From positions 1,479,501 to 1,543,500 of the forward strand of contig NZ_CP160680.1 of the NCBI RefSeq assembly GCF_040784935.1: a DNA stretch of 64,000 bases. The letters run 5' to 3'. The notes under the pieces are model-generated. The model was not told the DNA's origin. It saw only the letters and a program-made list of their open reading frames with translations, and did not search any database. This stretch comes from Lewinella sp. LCG006. GTDB lineage: Bacteria > Bacteroidota > Bacteroidia > Chitinophagales > Saprospiraceae. Below, piece after piece: positions 52,801 through 61,800 of the stretch (position 1 is the first letter of the stretch; each line of letters opens with the position of its first letter). The position numbers were made by a program, and so were the translations under genes.

Positions 52801-55800
52801 TACCAGATCGATAGCGCCTGTCGCAGATCCATTACAATCGGCATCGGTCAAGACGGTTGCGTTAAGATCGATTTCGAGCGTGGTCGGCTCTTCAATCGTG
52901 AACGTCGCTTCATCCGTACAACCCTGCGCATCTGTAACGGTAACCGTGTAAGTGCCAGCGGTAAGACCAGTGAGGTCTTCCGTTGTCGCACCTGTGTTCC
53001 ACAAGTAAGTGTATGGGGTCGTGCCACCTGTGACTACCAAGTCGATAGCTCCTGTCGCAGAACCATTACAATCGGCATCCGTCAAGACGGTCGCGTTAAC
53101 ATCGATTTCTAAAGTCGTTGGCTCTTCAATCGTGAACGTTGCTTCATCCGTACAACCTTGCGCATCTGTAACCATAACCGTATAGGTATCAGCCGTCAGA
53201 CCACTCAGGTCTTCGGTCGTCGCACCCGTGTTCCACAGGTAAGTGTATGGTAAAGTACCACCCGTGACTACCAAGTCAATAGCGCCTGTGGCAGATCCAT
53301 TACAATCGGCGTCGGTAAGTACCGTAGCGTTAAGGTCAATTTCTAAAGTCGTAGGCTCTTCAATCGTGAACGTCGCTTCATCCGTACAACCTTGCGCGTC
53401 CGTAACCGTGACGGTGTAGGTGCCAGCAGTAAGACCACTTAGGTCTTCGGTCGTCGCACCTGTGTTCCACAGGTAAGTGTATGGTAAAGTACCGCCAGTG
53501 ACTACCAAGTCGATAGCTCCTGTGGCGGAGCCGTTACAATCTGCGTCGGTCAAGACGGTAGCGTTAACATCGATTTCGAGCGTCGTCGGCTCTTCAATCG
53601 TGAACGTTGCTTCATCCGTACAGCCTTGCGCATCCGTAACCGTGACCGTGTAGGTGCCAGCAGTAAGACCAGTGAGGTCGTCGGTCGTCGCACCCGTGTT
53701 CCACAGGTAAGTGTATGGTAAAGTACCGCCAGTGACTACCAAGTCGATAGCTCCTGTCGCTGCTCCATTACAATCTGCGTCGGTAAGTACCGTTGCGTTA
53801 AGGTCGATCTCAAGCGTAGTAGGCTCTTCGATCGTGAACGTTGCCTCATCCGTACAACCTTGCGCATCTGTAACCGTGACGGTGTAGGTGCCAGCAGTAA
53901 GACCACTTAGGTCGTCGGTCGTCGCACCTGTGTTCCACAGGTAAGTGTATGGTAAAGTACCGCCAGTGACTACCAAGTCGATAGCGCCTGTGGCAGATCC
54001 GTTACAATCGGCGTCCGTGAGGACGGTGCCAGTCAGATCGATTTCGAGCGTCGTTGGCTCTTCGATCGTGAACGTCGCTTCATCCGTACAACCTTGCGCA
54101 TCCGTAACCGTGACGGTGTAGGTGCCAGCAGTAAGACCGATCAGGTCTTCGGTTGTCGCACCCGTGTTCCACAGGTAAGTGTATGGTAAAGTACCGCCAG
54201 TGACTACCAAGTCGATAGCACCTGTCGCTGATCCGTTACAATCGGCGTCGGTCAAGACGGTCGCGTTAACATCAATTTCTAAAGTCGTAGGCTCTTCAAT
54301 CGTGAACGTCGCCTCATCCGTACAACCTTGCGCATCCGTAACCGTGACCGTGTACGTGCCAACAGCCAGACCACTCAGGTCTTCCGTTGTCGCACCTGTG
54401 TTCCACAGGTAAGTGTATGGTAAAGTACCGCCAGTGACTACCAGGTCGATGGAACCAGTCGCAGAACCGTTACAATCCGCATCGGTAAGCACAGTTGCAG
54501 TCAGGTCAATTTCCAGCGTGGTCGGCTCTTCAATCGTGAACGTTGCTTCATCCGTACAACCTTGCGCATCCGTAACCGTGACCGTGTAGGTACCAGCAGT
54601 AAGACCGATCAGGTCTTCGGTCGTGGCACCCGTGTTCCACAGGTAAGTGTATGGTAAAGTACCACCAGTGACTACCAAGTCGATAGCGCCTGTGGCAGCT
54701 CCATTACAATCGGCGTCGGTAAGTACCGTTGCGTTAAGGTCGATCTCAAGCGTGGTCGGCTCTTCGATCGTGAACGTCGCTTCGTCAGTACAACCTTGCG
54801 CATCCGTAACGGTGACCGTGTAGGTACCAGCCGTCAGACCACTAAGGTCTTCGGTCGTCGCACCCGTGTTCCATAGGTAAGTGTATGGTGAAGTACCACC
54901 CGTTACTACCAAGTCGATAGCGCCTGTGGCGGAGCCATTACAATCGGCGTCGGTAAGCACCGTTGCGTTAAGGTCGATCTCGAGCGTCGTCGGCTCTTCA
55001 ATCGTGAACGTCGCTTCATCCGTACAGCCTTGCGCATCCGTAACCGTGACCGTGTAGGTACCAGCAGCCAGACCACTCAGGTCTTCCGTTGTCGCACCCG
55101 TGTTCCACAGGTAAGTGTATGGTAAAGTACCACCCGTTACTACCAAGTCGATAGCGCCTGTCGCTGCTCCATTACAATCGGCGTCCGTAAGCACCGTAGC
55201 GTTAAGGTCGATTTCTAATGTCGTAGGCTCTTCAATTGTGAATGTTGCTTCATCCGTACAACCTTGCGCATCCGTAACCGTGACCGTGTAGGTGCCAGCA
55301 TTAAGACCACTCAGGTCTTCTGTTGTCGCACCCGTGTTCCACAAGTAAGTGTATGGCAAAGTACCGCCAGTTACTACCAGGTCGATAGCGCCTGTGGCTG
55401 ATCCGTTACAATCGGCGTCGGTAAGTACCGTTGCGTTAAGGTCGATTTCTAATGTTGTAGGTTCTTCAATGGTGAAGCTCGCTGTATCGCTACAGCCTTG
55501 CGCGTCCGTCACCACTACCGTGTAAGTACCCGCAACCAGGTTGCTGATATCTTCCGTTGAGGCGGTGAAGCCGTTGGGGCCAGTCCAGGCGTAGGTGTAA
55601 TCTGGGGTACCACCGCTAACGCTTAGGTCTATCGATCCCGTCGCTGATCCGTTACAATCAGCATCTTCTGTCGTCGTGCCTGCTACATCGATTACCAAAG
55701 TCGTTGGTTCATCGATCGTGAAGCTGGCCGTATCGCTACAGCCATTGGCGTCGGTTACGATTACGGTGTAGGTACCAGCCTGCAGGCCAGTTAGGTCTTC

Positions 55801-58800
55801 CGTAGAAGCCGTAAAGCTGTTCGGGCCGGTCCAAGCGTAAGTGAGGGGTGCAGTACCATCATTTACGGTCAAGTCAATCTCACCGGTTGAGGCACCATTA
55901 CAATCGGCTGGGGTTACCGTTGTACCAGCGGTTATTACGGGGCCAGGCTCGTCCTGGATGGTCGCGTCTGGCAGGTCAACTGGACAGTCGCCGCCATTGC
56001 CATCCCAGTTGCTCCAAAGATCGTAAGTGCCTGGTGCAAGTCCTGTGATAGTAAAGCTACCTGCATCATCAGGGCTACTGTAGGGATAAGTAAGGCCGCC
56101 ATCAATGCTAAAACGGATTATCGTGCGTACAGGTGTATCAGGGAAATTGAAGGTTATAGTCCCATTAATATCACCACAAGTTGCGTTTCCTTCAACAATA
56201 CTAGTGATGACAGGTATTGCCTCTACATTTACGGTAGCTGTCGTTTCACCCGTACAGGTGGTAACGCCTCCATCAGCGCTGGTATAGGTGCTTGTTACGG
56301 TCACGTTATAATTAGTAGTTACTACTGGTGATACCGCAATAGATGCTGTCGTTTGGCCAGTGTTCCACAAGTAGGTATAACTGCCATTTCCTGCACCAGG
56401 AACAGCAACAAGCGTAGCCGTTTCACCGGCACAGATCGTTTGATCCTCAACTGTCACCGTTGGGTTTGGAGCGACCTCGACCATTACAACGTCACGTTCT
56501 CTACAACCGTTGACATCCGTTACTCTAACGAAGAAATTGTTAACCTGACCACTAATAAGTTCTCCAGGTCCTACCGTCAATGATGTTGTCGTTGACAAAA
56601 TTGTTCCTGGAGCCGTCGCATTCCACCATTGGTAAGTAAACGGAGGCGTACCAAAGAAGACATTTTCAACAATCAGGGTCGTTGATTCGCCTTCACAAAT
56701 CGTAAGGTCATCGCTCACATCCGGTACGGGTAATGGATTAACGGTAACAGTTCCTGTCGCAGTCCCTGTACATCCATCTGCATCGGTCACCGTCACCGTG
56801 TAGGTGTTGGTAGCAAATACCTCTTCGATCACAATCGAAGACGAGGTTTCTCCAGTACTCCACAAATAGGTGTAAGGTGGTGTACCACTGCTGACGACTG
56901 CTACCAATGTTGCATCTTCATCTGCACAAAGCGTTACATCATTAACCGTTACCACTGGGACTGGGTCTGCAATAATAGTGATGGTAGTAGTCGCTGTACA
57001 GTTATTCGCATCGGTAACTGTTACGGTATAGGTCCCTGGTGCTAAATTGGTACGATCTTCTGTCGTTCCTCCATCGTTCCAGGCATAAGTATAAGGATTT
57101 GTACCACCGCTGGCCGTCACGTCAATCGTACCGTTGGCCATAGCACAAGTTTCATCCGTTTTCGTAGCACTCACCTCAAGGTTGGTTGGCTCCGTAACCT
57201 CAAAGCTAGCGGTGTCTTCACAATCGTTCGCATCCGTTACGATTACCGTATAGCTGCCAGCTGCCAGGCCAGAAATATCTTCCGTACTAGCGGTGAAGCC
57301 ATTAGGTCCCGTCCAAGCATAAGTGTAAGCGGGCGTACCACCGCCAACACTCAAGTCGACAGCACCTACGGCTGTGCCAATACAGGTAGTATTTGTAACC
57401 GTGCTACCATCAAGGTCAATCACCAGCGGAGTAGGTTCATTTATGGTAAAGGATTGTGTAGCAGAACAACCACCATCATCACTTACGGTTACGGTATAAG
57501 TTCCAGCAGAAAGCCCGGATCGATCAGCAGGGTCGTTGGTACCCGCAAGGTCACTCCAGTTGTAGATATAATTACCGGTGCCTCCGTCTACCATCAACTT
57601 AATGCTTCCGGTGGCGGCTCCATTACAATCAGCATCTGCTGACGTAGAACCTGTCAATACGATAGGATCAGCAATCTCAATATTAACGTAAGCCGTATCG
57701 GTACAACCAGAATTGGCAAAGACAATTACTTGATAATTACCGGCAGTATTCGCTGTAAAAGTCGCTGATTCCGTAAAGGAAAACGCATTGTTTACATCGT
57801 TCAATGGCGACCAGATGTACCCTGCAATGCCGTCTCCGGGATTGGCAGGAGCTACGGTTCCGGTTGGGTTACCCATCAGCGTCACTTGGGTGCCTGCACA
57901 AACTAACAGGTCATCCCCTGCATCAGCAATGGGGTTCAAATCAGGATCAACAACTACCGTCATTTCATCGCTACGGGTACAGTTATTGAGTGTAACCGTC
58001 ATGGTGTAGGTCGTCGTTACCAGCGGGCTGGCAACTGGCTGCGCGGCAGTGGTGCTCGTCAGTGTTCCATTATTAGGACTCCAAGAATAGGTAGCACCAA
58101 TAGGAGCTGATTGCCCCTGAGGAAGGCCAATCTGGATACTTCCACCCTGACAGATCACTTTATCAACACCAGCATCGGCAAAAACTGCTCCGGAGATATT
58201 GACATCTTTGGTATAAACACGGGTACAAGCTCCACGGGTTACCGTCAAGGTGACGGTGTACACACCAGGCGTATTCCCCCAGCTCGTAGTGAAGGTTTCT
58301 CCTGTGCCAGTGGCTGGCGTTGCGGGTCCAGTAGCTGTCCAGCTGTAAGTGGCTCCCGCTACGGGGGTTGCTGTGTACGTTGTAGGTTCTTCAGCGCAGA
58401 GGTTACCCAAGCCTGTGATCCCTGAAGTAAAGGCTGGATCTACAGTAATGGTTACTTCATCAGTAGCTGTACAATTTCTCGTATCCGTTACCGTCGCAGT
58501 GTAAGTCTGAGTAGTGTTAGCGGTCACGGTTACGTTATTCCCCGTAAGGTTGCCGGGCATCCAAACGACGGACAAAGTTCCTGTTCCTCCGCTAGTAACA
58601 GCGGTAAGCGTAACCATGTCCCCTTCACAAACCGTAGCATCAGCATTGACACTAATCGTAGGTGCGGACAATTCATTGACAGTAACTACGGTTTCTTCCG
58701 AACAGCCATTAGCGTCTTCCACCATCACAGTGTAATCGCCAGCGGCCAAGCCCGTAACAGTACCGGTATTTCCTACATCAGGCAACCAAGTAAAGGTTAG

Positions 58801-61800
58801 CGGTGCCGTTGCCTGCGTAACATTGACCGTGATTGCACCATTGTTTTGCCCACAGGCAGCATCGGTTACTACTGCGTTTAATTCTGGTACTGAATTTACT
58901 GTCACAACTACTTCATCGGTATTGCTACAGCCCAATTCATCGGTACCCGTAACGGTGTAAGTGGTGGTAGTAATTGGAGCAACCACCACGTTATCGCCCG
59001 TCAGTGGCCCTGGCGTCCAAACGTAGGAGATAGCACCAGTGCCTCCGGTAGAGGAAACCGTAAGTGTTGCGTTATCACCAATGCAAATCGCCTGATCGGC
59101 ACTGGCCGTAATGGTAGGTGGCACAGCTGCGTTCAACACCGTAGGTGCGCTATCCGTAACCATACAGCGGTTACCTTCGTAGCTTACTTCAAGATTGTAG
59201 CTGCCGGCACCAAGTCCAGTGAAGACATTGCTGGTTTGCCAAATACCTCCATTGATGCGGTACTGCAAATTATAAGTATCGCTATTATCGGCAGCAATAA
59301 TCGTAATGCTACCATTATCATTGCCATCACAAGCCGTAGGATCTACGGTAATGACGTCGGTAATTTCGGGATCTTCTACAACATTGATGGTCACACTGGC
59401 AACGCCTGAACAACCACCTGCACTGGTAACAGTTACGTTGTAGATGGTTGTTACGATTGGCAATACATCAACTTCAGCAGTGGTAGCATTGCCTGCGTTG
59501 GCGTCCCACTGATAGGTTCCGCCACCAGAAGCAACGAGGGTAATCAACTCTCCTGCTCCTGAGCAAATCTCCGTAGAAGCAGCAATCACAATGGGCTCGG
59601 GTGCTTCCGTTACCGTAACCGAAACATCATCCGTACAGCCATTCACATCCGTTACTGTCACGGAGAACGTTTGTACCGTTTGCGGGTTCACGGTGATGCT
59701 TTGTGTAGTCTCCGTTGTGCTCCACAGATAAGATCCGCCAGCACCAGCGCCAGCAGCGGTAAGTACAGTTACTTCTTTTTCACAAACCAGCGGATTGCCC
59801 ACTAAACTGGCAACAGGATTGTTGTGTACGATTACTTGTACACTACTTACCGACGTACAGCCATTGCCATCGGTTACCGTCACATCGTAGGTAGAAGTTC
59901 CGGTTGGTGCAACGGTAATTGAAGGTGTGGTTTCGGTTGTGCTCCATACGTAGGAGGTACCTCCGCTAGCGGTAATGGTTGTAGATTCTCCTCGACAGAT
60001 TTCCGTATCACCAGAGAAGGTAACAACAGGTAATGGATTGACATTGACGGTGACCTGATCGGAGTTCATCACATCAAATTGGTACGTTTCCGCACCGTTG
60101 GTTGGATCAACATACCAGAGTTCCGCCTCATCCATGGCGATATTCGTCGTAGTCGTATTGTAAATCACAGAATACTCCCAAACAAACTCTTCATCGGAGA
60201 TGCCGTCGTTGTTATTGTCGATAAAGTCGATGTAGCCGTTGCCGTTGAGGTCACTGGCAGCGACGAAGTAGGCATCACCAGGCATCAACATACCAGGGAG
60301 GTTGGTGTCCTCCACACTGATTTGACGTAACTGGAAGCCATCGGTCGCACCCAATAGACGAACGGTAAGGGTAAAGTTGACCTCCTCTCCTGCACAAATT
60401 TCGGTGCGGTCGGCTACTTTCTCTACATTGATAAACGCCCCAGTGTAATTGGATGGATCCGTGTCTGTAATTGTGCCACCCAAAGGATTATCCGCCGTAA
60501 CAGTAGCCAGGTTCGAGTAAGTACCCAAGCCCGCAATACCCGTTTGGGTAAACGTTTGAGAAGCACCAGCAGCCAGTGTACCAATGGTAGCAATTAGCCC
60601 TTCCTGGTCGTCATTGACCACTACATTCGTAAGGTCTACCGATCCGGTATTGGTGACCACATAGGTCCAAGTGACGCTTGGAGGTGCTGTTGGGTTAACC
60701 AACATGACTACACCCGGTAGTGCGTCCGCATCAACACCATTGGTTGCTTTTTCGACCAGGATACCCGCCGTCTGATTGATAAGAAGGATGACTTCATCTT
60801 GATCGTCTTCTGAGAGGATATCATTGCCCGGTGTAGAATCAATATCACCACCATTATCTGTGGTAATTTCAGCACCATTAGTAAGGCTAGTCCCTTGGAA
60901 GTTATTGTTAATTGTCGTTTGTACAATAAAGGTCACCGAAGCCAGAGGATCTAAGCTTGGGATCGTGTAGGTACCATTGCCATTACTGACAACATTGGTA
61001 CCATTTGCATCAAAACCAACAATGGTTAACCCAGCAGGCAGGTAGTCGGTGATTTCCGTCCCCTGAGCCGTGATGCTTCCTTCGTTGGTGACGGTGATAG
61101 CGAAATCTACCTGGCTGCCCTGGCTATATGGGCCAGGTGTGCTACCGTTGATAGCGATGTCCAAGGCCAAGTCAAACTGGGTAAGTCCGGCATCAATGGT
61201 GATGTCTCCTTTACCACTGTCTAAAGTTAAGGTGCCTGTTTTACCAGTTACAGGGTCAGCATTGCTGTCCGTGATGTTGTCTCCGCCAGTGAACTGAGAA
61301 GTGAAGGAATAGCCTGTTGGCAAAATGAATTCTACTTCGTAGTCACCAGGTTCTAGATCATAGAATCCGTAGTTGCCGTTTCCATCGGTAGTGGTAGTAC
61401 CGACAAGCTCTGGAACATTGTTGTAAAGATTCACCGTTACACCTTGTACGCCTGGTTCACCTGCATCCAATTGACCGTTTCCGTTAAGGTCTTTGAAGAC
61501 CAGGTCGCCCAGGTGAGTAAACAAGCGGTAAAGACCTGCGTCAATGTTGTTGTTGGTTTCACCTGGTGCTAAGGTAAATGGATCGGTGATGCCGGTAAAG
61601 AGATTGGCATCACTGTCTACGGTATCGTCATTACCAAGATTAGGCAATACCCGGATGTAACCCAATGGCCGATCGAAGGCAACTTTATAGATTGCACTTG
61701 GCAGGTTGGTAAACTCATAATAACCGCTCGCATTGGTGCTGGTCGTTGCCAGAACGTTATTGTTCTCGTCTAACAATTCTACGCTGATTCCTTCAATCCC

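Noticed and set aside
46925-55349. Regular repeats that might suggest CRISPR or satellite DNA
   Set aside because: The period is 234 bp, the units are coding and in register in one open frame, and there are no unique spacers.
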